Shown: piece after piece, positions 55,593 to 64,000 of the stretch
How the letters are laid out: each line of letters opens with the position of its first letter
How positions within the stretch are numbered: the first letter of the stretch is position 1
Notes under the pieces: model-generated
What the model was told of the DNA's origin: nothing
The model's input: the letters and a program-made list of their open reading frames with translations, nothing else
Database searches by the model: none
From: Polaribacter dokdonensis
GTDB lineage: Bacteria; Bacteroidota; Bacteroidia; Flavobacteriales; Flavobacteriaceae
Reading direction: 5' to 3'
Assembly (NCBI RefSeq): GCF_024362345.1
Contig: NZ_CP101505.1
Coordinates: 1,322,001-1,386,000, forward strand
DNA length: 64,000 nucleotides
Made by a program: the position numbers and the translations under genes

Positions 55593-56720
55593 TTAGTAGT
55601 TGTCGTAAATTTCTCCTAAATCAAAAGATAGGGTAAAACGTAATGAATTTTCTAATGGATTGTTTACATCAGATGAGTTGATTAAGTAAGATAAATCTAC
55701 ATTTAATGCGTTGGTTTTAAAACCAGCACCTAAAGTAAAGTATTGTCTATTACCTTTATCTTGACTTTCATGAAAGTAACCACCTCTTAATGCAAATGCA
55801 TTATTGTATAAATATTCTGCACCTACTGCATAGGTAATTTCACTTAACTCTTCACTAAATCCTCCTGGAGCATCTCCAAAAGAACCAAAAATACCTTGAA
55901 TCCATCCTTTCTCCTCATCAGAACCATCAGGTTGTGGAGTTGGTACTAATAATTTAGTAAACTCAACATTGGTAGAAATAATATTATAATCGTCTAAAAT
56001 AAAATCAAAACCACCTCCTAATTTTAAATTGGTTGGTATAAAATCCTCTTCACCTGGTGTATAAGAAACTTTAGGTCCAATATTAGCAATGTTAAATCCT
56101 AATCGATATCTACCATTAAAATTACCATAATTTTCTTCATAAGATTGGTAATATCCAGATACATCTACTGCAAAAGAATTTACGGGTTGTAAAGTATTAC
56201 CTGCTGTACCATTAAATGCCAAATTAGATCTAATATATTTTAAGCCAACACCCATAGAGAATGTTTCACTCAATTTTAAAGCATAAGAACCAGAGAATAC
56301 AAATTCATTCGGGTTTATAGTTCCATTAGGATTTCCTTGATTGTCTGTTAAATCAATTTGTCCTAAACTAAAATATCTAAATTCTGCACCCCAAGCTGCA
56401 TTTTCGCTAAATCTATTGATGTAAGAAGCTGCACCAATAAAAATATCATCGGTTAAATTACGTAACCAAGGAGAATAAGTTAAACCTGTTTTTATCTGTC
56501 TGTCTCCAAAAGCTGTTTTTGCTGGGTTATGAAATAAAGACCAAGCATCTGCAGAAGTTGCAACACCCATATCACCCATACCACCTGCTCTTGCATCTGG
56601 TACAATTAATAAAAACGGAGTTGCAGTTGTAATACCTCCTGTTTGTTGTGTGTTGGTTTGTGCACTTACTTTTACACCTACTAAAGCACAAAGTGCAATA
56701 CAAATACCTATTTTTTTCAT
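55593..56720 (-). CDS. porV: Type IX secretion outer membrane protein PorV
   Basis: A 375-residue outer-membrane beta-barrel protein that shuttles cargo for the type IX secretion system and works with PorU. The signal peptide (IGICIALCALVGVKVSAQ) is followed by TTATPFLLIVPDARAGGMGDMGVATSADAWSLFHNPAK, the FadL-like start of PorV, and a barrel of alternating strands. The last strand ends in a Phe/Leu-rich segment. It lies 38 bp after porU, a conserved arrangement. Confidence 0.95.
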   Translation of the reverse strand: MKKIGICIALCALVGVKVSAQTNTQQTGGITTATPFLLIVPDARAGGMGDMGVATSADAWSLFHNPAKTAFGDRQIKTGLTYSPWLRNLTDDIFIGAASYINRFSENAAWGAEFRYFSLGQIDLTDNQGNPNGTINPNEFVFSGSYALKLSETFSMGVGLKYIRSNLAFNGTAGNTLQPVNSFAVDVSGYYQSYEENYGNFNGRYRLGFNIANIGPKVSYTPGEEDFIPTNLKLGGGFDFILDDYNIISTNVEFTKLLVPTPQPDGSDEEKGWIQGIFGSFGDAPGGFSEELSEITYAVGAEYLYNNAFALRGGYFHESQDKGNRQYFTLGAGFKTNALNVDLSYLINSSDVNNPLENSLRFTLSFDLGEIYDNY

Positions 56721-56758
56721 TTTCTTCTTTTGACGATTGTTTTACAAATATCTAATTT

Positions 56759-59700
56759 TTATTGAAGTATTACTAATTTTTCATATTTCTCTGAAACTAA
56801 ATTACTTGCTGTTGCTTTAACTGTTAGTTTGTAAACGTATACCCCTTTACCAATTTTATTACCAAAATCATCTAAACCATTCCAAGTAATGTTTCTAGAT
56901 AAATTACCAGTAGTTTGTACGTTCCTATTAATGGTTTTCACCAACTTACCAGAAACTGTAAATATTTGAACTTGAACCTCTAAAGGTTCGTTAGGCTTAT
57001 TATGATTGAACCAGAACTCTGTGTAATTTACAAAAGGATTTGGATAGTTTAAAACATTTTCTAAATTTAAGATAGCATCACTTACTACCACAAAGTTTAA
57101 CGTGGTTTCAGATGAGTTATTGTAGGTATCCCAAGCTTTAATTTTTAAAGTATGTGGGCCTGTTTCTAAATCTCTTAAGGTATAATTTACTTTTCCAGTG
57201 GTAAAATCGTTTAATTCTGTTTGGTAAAAATCATTTAAGATGATAGGATTAGCAGTATCTCCATCTAAAATGGCCACAATATCATGATCTACTGCAGTTA
57301 TGGAAGTATTGATTCCATTAGCGTCAGACAAAACAGCTATTAAATTGGGAGATGCATTGGTATTTCCTCCATCTATAAAAGATTCATCGTTCATAAACAA
57401 TGCTATTTCTGGCCCAATATTATCTTCAGGAGCATTTTCATTTATTCCACCAACTGTAATATCAAAATTAGCGCCTGCTTTTTCTACTTCTCCATCTTCT
57501 GCATAAAAACTTAATTTACTTTTACCATAGGCGATTTTGATGTCTTTAGGCACTACAAAATCAAAACTAAACACTCCATTTTCTACAGTTGCTTTTCCTC
57601 TAAAGAGTTTACTATCTTGTGTATCAAAAACCATTGTAACTCCAAAACCATCATTATCTAAAGTAGTTTTATCAATAATTTTATCAAAAACGGTGGTAGA
57701 AAGTGTTCCATTATAATTGGTTAAAACTGAATTAGCATCATCAGTAACTACACCTTCAAATTTAACTTTTGATAAGGCTTTAATCGTATCTAAAGATCGT
57801 GTGATATCAACATCATTCATTTTTGTAATTCGAACATTTGACTTAGGAATAGCCAACTTCATTGCAGGATCTCCAAAAGAATAAATAAAGAATTTTTGCG
57901 TACTAGAAAACTGATTTTTAGTTACAGCTAGAGCTTCTGCAATAGAATAATCTTCATCATTAAAAGACAATAGCACTCGAATCAATTGTTCATTAAAACG
58001 TTGACCTGTAGAGATAAAAACTTCTCTGGTAGTAGTAATCATGCTTGCTGCTCCACCATCTGGTTTTTTAAAGGTAATTTCTCCTGCTGTAATTCTGTTT
58101 GGATTGTCGAATCTAGAAAAATCACAAGTAACTGTAATTAATAAAGGTAATGTTTTACTGTTCTTAAAAGATTGAATTTGAGCTACATCTAAAATACGTT
58201 CAGCAGCAAAACCATCTTCTCCTCCATGACCAAAATAATCGAAAACCAATGTTCCTTTTTCAATGGCATTTGTAATTGCCTCATTCACTTCTGGATAACG
58301 TTCTCCACCAGAAGAATTCTGCTGCACAAAAGCATCTGCATAAATTTTATTTACATTAAAAACAGGTTTATTATCCTTAATTTCATCAGCAATAGACTCT
58401 ACCCCTTGTTCAATTACTTCTTCACCAACAACATCTATATCATCTGCTAAAAGTGTAATTGTATTTCGCCAATCTCCAATAGCTTCTTTGCTATAATAAG
58501 ACAGAATTTTATCAACTACTACAGAAGCTTCAGCAATTGTAGCAACTGGTATTCTACTAGAAACCACATCAATGGTATGAGAGGTAGACATTGTACCTTC
58601 ATTATCCTCTAACATTACAAAAAAATCGTCTGTAACATAAGAACTTGCCAAATTAAAACTGATGGTCGATAACTTAACAGGAACAATATTGTTATTTGCA
58701 GGCACTCTATCTTTATAATCGTAAGAAGAATCACCAAAAAAGCAAACGTATTTTAATTGAGTTGCAGGTGTAGAATTTGAGTTATATAAATGCTTGATAA
58801 AATCTCTGATGCCTGTAATGTCTTTAGATCCTGAAGAAAACTCATTGTAAATTTCGTCTAACAAAACAACCTTACCAGACAAATTTGAATTGGCTTCATG
58901 ATAATCTACCAACCTTTGTGCTTCACTAGAAAGTTCTGAGTTAGTAATAACTAAATAGTTGATGTCTTTTAAAGAATGTAAATTTTGATTGGCTATTCTC
59001 GAATTTTCAACAGTTTCTGGCGTAAAAAAATCGTTCTCGTCTAAAACTATATATTCTTTTAGTTCACCTGCATTTGCCAAAAATGTAAAATCATTTCCAG
59101 TTGATGCATTAGAGATTCTTTCTGGATTTATATAATTGCTAACATCCCAAACCTGAAAAGCATTTGCTCCATTTGCAATTTGATATTCTACAGTTCCTGC
59201 AGTATTTGCTTGCAAATAGTTTCGAAAAGAAAATTGAAAATTGGAGTAATTTAAATTCTTTTTTCCGATGATTTCTATATAGTCTAAAAATGCATTTGCT
59301 GACGGATTTCCATTACTATTATAAGTAATTGCAACAGTTATATTTTCTGAGGTATTTGCCACAACTGCACTTCTTTCTAAGGCAAAAGCCTTAGTTAACG
59401 ATGAGGGATTTGTTGCTGGATAATTTATAGTAACTGCATCTTGACCATTTACAACAACATCCATAGTAGAAGCTACAACTGAGTTCGAAACTCCTCTTGT
59501 TCTTACAGTAATATTTTCACCTGAAACTGCATTTGCAAAAGGAAGGGTAAAAGATTGTGTATTCTCAATATTAAAATCGGTATTAAAAAACCATTGTGTA
59601 CCTACTGCTAAAATACTTCGCTCTTCTTTTTCGTAAAAAGTAAAATCATCATAAGTCGTTAAAACAGTAGTTGCTGAAGATGATACTGGAGTTTGTAATT

Positions 59701-60157
59701 GAATTCTTTTTCCATCTGTATCATTCACTGTAATAAAATAATAGGCTTTATCAGAATAAATGTTTTGTCTGTGTCTAGCAGTTTCATTTGCTGCATCCAC
59801 TTCCCAATCATGAGGGCCTTTTGCATAGAATAAAATATAATCATCACCATCAAAAGAACCATCATTTTCACCTTCTATATAGATTGCATTCTCTTGCAAA
59901 TCATCATACCTGAAATCGCTGTTTAAAACAGGTAATAGCTGACCTCCATTTCCATAAACATGGATTTTTCTAGGGTTCAAATTGTTTGCAGAAACACCTA
60001 TTTGCTGTAGCAAGCTTCTATCTATCTTAAAAACACCAGTAGTGTCTACAGAAAATTGATACCAATCTCCACTAGCTAGTACAGAGTTACTAACTTGAGC
60101 TGTTGAGTTTTGCATGTAAAAAATGCAACTGATGAATAGAAATACTTTTTTGATCAT
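56759..60157 (-). CDS. porU: Type IX secretion sortase PorU
   Basis: A 1132-residue cell-surface cysteine peptidase (family C25) that removes the C-terminal sorting signal of T9SS cargo and attaches the product. The catalytic dyad is in FDYFGHGGEDGFAAERI (His) and LLITVTCDFSRFDN (Cys). The N-terminal signal (KKVFLFISCIFYMQNSTAQ), an Ig-like region and a C-terminal sorting domain of its own (NYPNPFVNYTEFWF, GKLVKTINRNVQTTG, GKGVYVYKL, KLVILQ) are all present. Length is typical. Divergent from gldJ. Confidence 0.95.
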   Translation of the reverse strand: MIKKVFLFISCIFYMQNSTAQVSNSVLASGDWYQFSVDTTGVFKIDRSLLQQIGVSANNLNPRKIHVYGNGGQLLPVLNSDFRYDDLQENAIYIEGENDGSFDGDDYILFYAKGPHDWEVDAANETARHRQNIYSDKAYYFITVNDTDGKRIQLQTPVSSSATTVLTTYDDFTFYEKEERSILAVGTQWFFNTDFNIENTQSFTLPFANAVSGENITVRTRGVSNSVVASTMDVVVNGQDAVTINYPATNPSSLTKAFALERSAVVANTSENITVAITYNSNGNPSANAFLDYIEIIGKKNLNYSNFQFSFRNYLQANTAGTVEYQIANGANAFQVWDVSNYINPERISNASTGNDFTFLANAGELKEYIVLDENDFFTPETVENSRIANQNLHSLKDINYLVITNSELSSEAQRLVDYHEANSNLSGKVVLLDEIYNEFSSGSKDITGIRDFIKHLYNSNSTPATQLKYVCFFGDSSYDYKDRVPANNNIVPVKLSTISFNLASSYVTDDFFVMLEDNEGTMSTSHTIDVVSSRIPVATIAEASVVVDKILSYYSKEAIGDWRNTITLLADDIDVVGEEVIEQGVESIADEIKDNKPVFNVNKIYADAFVQQNSSGGERYPEVNEAITNAIEKGTLVFDYFGHGGEDGFAAERILDVAQIQSFKNSKTLPLLITVTCDFSRFDNPNRITAGEITFKKPDGGAASMITTTREVFISTGQRFNEQLIRVLLSFNDEDYSIAEALAVTKNQFSSTQKFFIYSFGDPAMKLAIPKSNVRITKMNDVDITRSLDTIKALSKVKFEGVVTDDANSVLTNYNGTLSTTVFDKIIDKTTLDNDGFGVTMVFDTQDSKLFRGKATVENGVFSFDFVVPKDIKIAYGKSKLSFYAEDGEVEKAGANFDITVGGINENAPEDNIGPEIALFMNDESFIDGGNTNASPNLIAVLSDANGINTSITAVDHDIVAILDGDTANPIILNDFYQTELNDFTTGKVNYTLRDLETGPHTLKIKAWDTYNNSSETTLNFVVVSDAILNLENVLNYPNPFVNYTEFWFNHNKPNEPLEVQVQIFTVSGKLVKTINRNVQTTGNLSRNITWNGLDDFGNKIGKGVYVYKLTVKATASNLVSEKYEKLVILQ

Positions 60158-60205
60158 TCTAGGTTTAAAACTAACGCAATTTAATCTTAGTTATTTTAAG
60201 AGTAA

Positions 60206-60237
60206 CAAAGATAATTTATACTAAAGTAAAAATGCAA
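60206..60237 (-). promoter_or_regulatory. porU promoter
   Basis: On the minus strand a TTG (60237-60235), 21 bp spacer, and the -7 box TATCTTTG (60213-60206). Both elements and the spacing fit the Bacteroidetes consensus. The start codon lies 48 bp downstream. Confidence 0.65.
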
Positions 60238-60280
60238 TCGTTTATAAGATTATATGCAGAAAATGCATGCGTTAAAAATG

Positions 60281-60288
60281 TATATTTG
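60281..60288 (+). promoter_or_regulatory. gldJ -7 promoter box
   Basis: TATATTTG, 71 bp before the gldJ ATG; it is divergent from the porU promoter in the same gap. Confidence 0.55.
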
Positions 60289-60359
60289 CTTGTATAAAAG
60301 TATATTTTTATTGTAAATTGCATCATTATATAAAAACCCTATCAATTTTAAATTAGATA

Positions 60360-62042
60360 ATGAAAAACATATTTAAAATAACATTCATAGTTTTTGCTAG
60401 TTTACTTTTTGTGAATTGTAAAAGTTCTTCATCAAATAAATCTAGGTTAACAGGTTTATCTTTTAACGACCCAAAAAACGGTAATTATATCAGAGCTAAT
60501 TCTTTTAATGGCCAAGAAACTCCTTTAGGAATGGTTGGTGTAGAAGGTGGTTCTTTTACTATGGGCCAAGTACAAGATGATGTAATGTTCGATTGGAATA
60601 CTACTCCAAATAAAATACACGTACGTTCTTTTTATATGGATGAAGCAGAGGTTACCAACTCTGAATATTTTTTATATGTACAGTATATGAAAGATGTTTT
60701 TCCTCCATCAGAAGAAAAGTATAAAAATATTTATAGCTCGATTTTACCAGATACTTTAGTTTGGAGAAAGAGTTTAGGAAATACAGATATTTTATCTGAA
60801 AACTACTTTCGTCATCCAGCCTATGCAGATTATCCTGTAGTTGGTGTAAGTTGGTTACAAGCTAACGAATACTGTAAATGGAGAACAAATGCAGTAAACT
60901 TAAAAACCTTAATAGATAAAGGAAATATTAAAAATATTTTTGATATTGATACCATAAGTAACTTTTTTGATACAGATGTTTTCTTAGTAGACGATTCCAA
61001 ATTATTTAATGGAGATACAACCGTTTATAAAAGAGGTATTGGAAGAACCATTAGAAAACGTGGTGAAGCAAGACCTGCTAGAGATGCATTTCAAGGTAGA
61101 AAAATTACTAATGCAGATGGTGTTTTAACACAACGTTTTCGTTTACCTACAGAAGCTGAGTGGGAATTTGCAGCCAAAGCAAATGTAGAAAACAGAGAAT
61201 ACAACAATATAAGAGGTAGAAAGAAATATGCTTGGAATGGTAAATACACTAGAGCAAAAAATAAAAGAAATAGGGGTGATCAACTAGCCAACTTTAAACA
61301 AGGTAAAGGAGATTATAGTGGACCTTCTGGATGGAGTTCTGATGGTGCAGATATACCAAATGAAATTAAATCATATCCTCCAAATGGATTTGGTTTATAT
61401 GATATGTCTGGAAATGTTGCAGAATGGGTTGCAGATGTTTACAGACCTATTGTAGACAATGAAGCTAATGACTTTAATTACTTTAGAGGTAATCTATTTA
61501 CTAAAAAAATGATTGATGCAAAAGGTAATGTAGTTTTTGCAGGCGAAGAAGGTGGTGCTGAAATTGAATATGATACTTTACCAAATGGTAAAATTGTACC
61601 AAGATATTTACCAGGTTCAATCAAATATGTACCAATTACTAAGAATGATGCTTCTTTAAGAAGAAACTTTTCTAAAGCAGATAATGCTAATATTGGTGAT
61701 GGAGATGCTAATTCAACTCGTTTTTATGAAGATGATGAAGATGAGATTGCAAGAAGACCAAGTATGTACAACTCTCCAAAATCTCCAGCTACTGAGATAG
61801 ACCCTGTTACAGGAAGAGAGGTTTTAGTAAATGATGCTAAAAAGAGAACAACCTTAATTAGTGATAGAACTCGTGTTTATAAAGGTGGTTCATGGTCTGA
61901 TAGAGAATACTGGTTAGATCCTGCACAAAGAAGATATTTACCAGAATATATGGCTACTAACTATATTGGTTTTAGATGTGTAACAGATAAATTAGGGCCT
62001 CTTTCTACAGGAAAAAGAAAAGCTAGAAATCCTAGTAGATAA
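60360..62042 (+). CDS. gldJ: Gliding motility lipoprotein GldJ
   Basis: A 560-residue lipoprotein (signal ending LLFVNCKSSS) of the gliding motility and type IX secretion apparatus. It is related to sulfatase-modifying FGE proteins: GMVGVEGGSFTMGQVQDD, FYMDEAEVTNSEYFLYV, YPVVGVSWLQANEYCKWRTN, RLPTEAEWEFAAKAN, and the GGSWSDREYWLDPAQRR end. The active-site Cys pair of FGE is not evident. GldJ next to porU/porV is a conserved flavobacterial arrangement. It is followed by a terminator. Confidence 0.95.
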   Translation: MKNIFKITFIVFASLLFVNCKSSSSNKSRLTGLSFNDPKNGNYIRANSFNGQETPLGMVGVEGGSFTMGQVQDDVMFDWNTTPNKIHVRSFYMDEAEVTNSEYFLYVQYMKDVFPPSEEKYKNIYSSILPDTLVWRKSLGNTDILSENYFRHPAYADYPVVGVSWLQANEYCKWRTNAVNLKTLIDKGNIKNIFDIDTISNFFDTDVFLVDDSKLFNGDTTVYKRGIGRTIRKRGEARPARDAFQGRKITNADGVLTQRFRLPTEAEWEFAAKANVENREYNNIRGRKKYAWNGKYTRAKNKRNRGDQLANFKQGKGDYSGPSGWSSDGADIPNEIKSYPPNGFGLYDMSGNVAEWVADVYRPIVDNEANDFNYFRGNLFTKKMIDAKGNVVFAGEEGGAEIEYDTLPNGKIVPRYLPGSIKYVPITKNDASLRRNFSKADNANIGDGDANSTRFYEDDEDEIARRPSMYNSPKSPATEIDPVTGREVLVNDAKKRTTLISDRTRVYKGGSWSDREYWLDPAQRRYLPEYMATNYIGFRCVTDKLGPLSTGKRKARNPSR

Positions 62043-62065
62043 TTAAGAGAATTGCAAAATATTAT

Positions 62066-62100
62066 AAGCCTCATTGTTTTTAAATAATGAGGTTTTTTTT
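62066..62100 (+). terminator. Terminator after gldJ
   Basis: CCTCATT (62069-62075) and AATGAGG (62086-62092) with a 10-nt loop, followed by eight T. Confidence 0.8.
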
Positions 62101-62111
62101 ATCTTTAATTT

Positions 62112-63368
62112 ATGGAAATAGAAAAGCTTTACGCCCTTTATGCAGAACATTTTTTAGTAGATACAGATACTAGAAATATTCGTAAGAATACAATGTTTTT
62201 CGCACTTAAAGGCGATAATTTTAATGGAAATACTTATGCAGAAGAAGCGCTAAAATTAGGAGCAAACTATGCAATTGTAGATGAGTTCGTATATCAAACT
62301 AAAGCTAATATCATCTTAGTTGATAATGTTTTAAAAACACTACAACAATTAGCTAATTATCATCGTAAACAATTAAAAGCAAAAATTATAGGTTTAACAG
62401 GTAGCAATGGTAAAACAACCACAAAAGAGTTAATTTATGCTGTACTTTCTCAAAAATATAAAACTTCTGCAACCAAAGGCAACCTTAACAATCATATAGG
62501 TGTTCCATTAACACTACTTTCTATGCCTTTAGAAACTGAAATGGGTATAGTAGAAATGGGTGCTAATCATCAAAAAGAAATTGAATTTTTAAGTAGTATT
62601 TGTGAACCTGATTATGGATATATTACCAATTTTGGAAAAGCACATTTAGAGGGTTTTGGAGGAATTGAAGGTGTAATTAAGGGTAAAAGTGAGTTGTATA
62701 CTTTTTTAGAACAAAATGATAAAATTGCATTTATAAATCCAGAAGATACAATTCAGACTCAAAAAACTAAAAATATTAAAAGGATTCCATTTGAAGAAAG
62801 TATTTCATTTATAGAGAGTAATCCATTTGTAAAAATAGCTTACAAAAATAATGCTATTCAAAGCAATTTAATTGGATCTTACAATTTTACAAACATTGGA
62901 ATTGCTATAACTATAGGTGATTATTTTAAAGTTGATGAAGAGCAAATAAAGAATGCTATTGAACAATACGAATCAACAAATAATAGATCTCAAATTATAA
63001 AACAAAATTCTAATCTTATCATTCTAGATGCTTATAATGCAAATCCATCTAGTATGGAGGTTGCTCTCGAAAATTTTAATTCTTTAAAAGCAACTAAAAA
63101 AATTGTGATTTTAGGAGATATGTTTGAATTAGGTGATGATAGTTTACACGAACATCAACATATTATTAAAATGACGCTAAATATGAATTTTGATAGTTGT
63201 TATTTTGTAGGCGAACATTTCTATAGCACAAAATCAAATGCTGAACTATTTAAAACCTTTGATGATTTTAAATTATTCTTACAAAGAAATAAACCAATCA
63301 GTTCATCTATATTGATAAAAGGATCTAGAGGTATGCGTTTAGAGCGTATTTTAGAAATTTTTAAATAA
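62112..63368 (+). CDS. murF: UDP-N-acetylmuramoyl-tripeptide--D-alanyl-D-alanine ligase
   Basis: Adds D-Ala-D-Ala to UDP-MurNAc-tripeptide in peptidoglycan synthesis. The ATP motif GSNGKTTTKELI is at about residue 97; FVALK-type DTRNIRKNTMFFALKGDNFNG at the N-terminus, NHIGVPLTLLSM, EMGANHQKEIE, DAYNANPSSMEVAL and LGDMFELG are all conserved. At 418 residues it is slightly shorter than the E. coli protein, as in other Bacteroidetes. A weak -7-like TATCTTTA lies directly before it. It overlaps the convergent kinase gene by 8 bp. Confidence 0.96.
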   Translation: MEIEKLYALYAEHFLVDTDTRNIRKNTMFFALKGDNFNGNTYAEEALKLGANYAIVDEFVYQTKANIILVDNVLKTLQQLANYHRKQLKAKIIGLTGSNGKTTTKELIYAVLSQKYKTSATKGNLNNHIGVPLTLLSMPLETEMGIVEMGANHQKEIEFLSSICEPDYGYITNFGKAHLEGFGGIEGVIKGKSELYTFLEQNDKIAFINPEDTIQTQKTKNIKRIPFEESISFIESNPFVKIAYKNNAIQSNLIGSYNFTNIGIAITIGDYFKVDEEQIKNAIEQYESTNNRSQIIKQNSNLIILDAYNANPSSMEVALENFNSLKATKKIVILGDMFELGDDSLHEHQHIIKMTLNMNFDSCYFVGEHFYSTKSNAELFKTFDDFKLFLQRNKPISSSILIKGSRGMRLERILEIFK

Positions 63369-64000
63369 TATTATTTTTGTGATATTCTAGCAAATTATCA
63401 ATGGGTCTTTGAATAACACCTGTTATTTTTAAATTATTTTTACTTGCAACTTTTTCTAAAATTTCTCTGAAATAATGAGCTATTGAACCTATAAAATATA
63501 AAGGAGTTGAGGCATCTTTTTCGAATGGTAAAACTCGATATTTAAAAAATTCTTGAAAGCCTCTTTTAATTATTTTTTTGATATATTTCTCTTCTTTAAA
63601 TTCAAACATAAACTTTGCAAAAGAAGCCAAATACATATTAGGGTTAGGCATTCTGTATATATTCTTTTTAATATAATCTGGGTCTAAATTAAATTCATTT
63701 TCAAATCGATCTGCCATATGTTTTGGCATTTTATTATAGAAGTATTCTCTTAATAATAATTTTCCAAAATAGTTACCACTAGCTTCATCCATTAAAACAT
63801 AGCCTAATGATGGGTTTTTCATGTGCACAATTTCACCATCAAAATAACAACTATTAGAACCTGTACCCAATATACACACTAAAGCAGGTTCTTTTCCTGA
63901 TGCAGCATATACAGCTGCTAACATATCTTCAGCAACATGTACTTTAGCATTGATAAAAATAGATTCCATTACATCTTGCAAAATTTTAGATGGCTTTGGT
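63361..64000 (-). CDS. BadF/BadG-type ATPase, N-acetylglucosamine kinase-like (cut by right edge)
   Basis: The frame is open to the last base, so the N-terminal part with the first phosphate motif is missing. The visible part (about 212 residues) has VHVAEDMLAAVYAASGKEPALVCILGTGSNSCYFDGE, with the ATP motif GTGSN, then GYVLMDEASGNYFGKLLLREYFY, typical of the ASKHA-fold sugar kinases of this family. It probably phosphorylates an amino sugar released from the cell wall. The exact substrate cannot be told. Confidence 0.82.
   Translation of the reverse strand, partial: PKPSKILQDVMESIFINAKVHVAEDMLAAVYAASGKEPALVCILGTGSNSCYFDGEIVHMKNPSLGYVLMDEASGNYFGKLLLREYFYNKMPKHMADRFENEFNLDPDYIKKNIYRMPNPNMYLASFAKFMFEFKEEKYIKKIIKRGFQEFFKYRVLPFEKDASTPLYFIGSIAHYFREILEKVASKNNLKITGVIQRPIDNLLEYHKNNII

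Noticed and set aside
1..64000. CRISPR arrays, insertion sequences, prophage or integrase signatures
   Set aside because: No regularly spaced repeats, transposase or integrase motifs were seen; gene content and base use look uniform along the window.

Overview
The window is AT-rich chromosomal DNA with short intergenic gaps, Bacteroidetes-type promoters (TAnnTTTG -7 boxes), PorU/PorV of type IX secretion, the gliding lipoprotein GldJ, a fused CcsB-CcsA cytochrome c assembly protein and methylmalonyl-CoA mutase MutA/MutB. Together these indicate a (probably marine) member of the Flavobacteriaceae, Polaribacter- or Tenacibaculum-like. I saw no insertion sequence, prophage or CRISPR array. No gap without a gene exceeds 300 bases.

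Layout: 1-5489 holds the end of an acyl-CoA dehydrogenase, an M28 peptidase, a J-domain/KTSC protein, a lipoprotein, trxB, a sugar dehydrogenase and tRNA-Pro(UGG). 5583-18215 is a light-response and photorepair island: a flavin reductase, an SDR-DUF2867 protein, a DUF2256 microprotein, a DASH cryptochrome, an iron-sulfur photolyase, a divergent cryptochrome/photolyase, folE, small conserved proteins, a glutathione peroxidase, a DUF3050 protein, an SRPBCC protein and a class I photolyase. The first two operons of the island share an identical 32-bp operator-like element.

18385-29265 is a neutral-lipid island: a WS/DGAT acyltransferase, two alpha/beta hydrolases, a 1080-residue PlsB-like/HAD/PlsC-like fusion, gpsA, a phasin-like coiled-coil protein, a SARP/BTAD regulator and two more phasin-like proteins. 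On paper this encodes every step from DHAP to triacylglycerol, plus inclusion coat candidates and a regulator. Between the regulator gene and the last two genes lie two tandem promoters, each with 11-bp-period GTAACTC repeats placed exactly 8 bp before a -7 box. That is the operator geometry known for SARP regulators, and I regard this island as the most interesting system here.

29385-46285 holds a TetR/UbiB-kinase pair, udk, a FtsB-like protein, mutA/mutB, a GH3 protein, an EEP phosphatase/nuclease, a radical-SAM DNA repair pair, an FAD/NAD(P)-binding protein, an acetolactate-synthase-like TPP enzyme next to an aldehyde dehydrogenase (a possible 2-oxoglutarate bypass), and a small metalloprotease. 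46388-64000 carries ccsBA, a TPR protein, a minus-strand block (porU, porV, then cdd, globin, a KAS III homologue, guaA and a LysM lipoprotein), divergent gldJ and murF, and a partial BadF-type kinase at the right edge.
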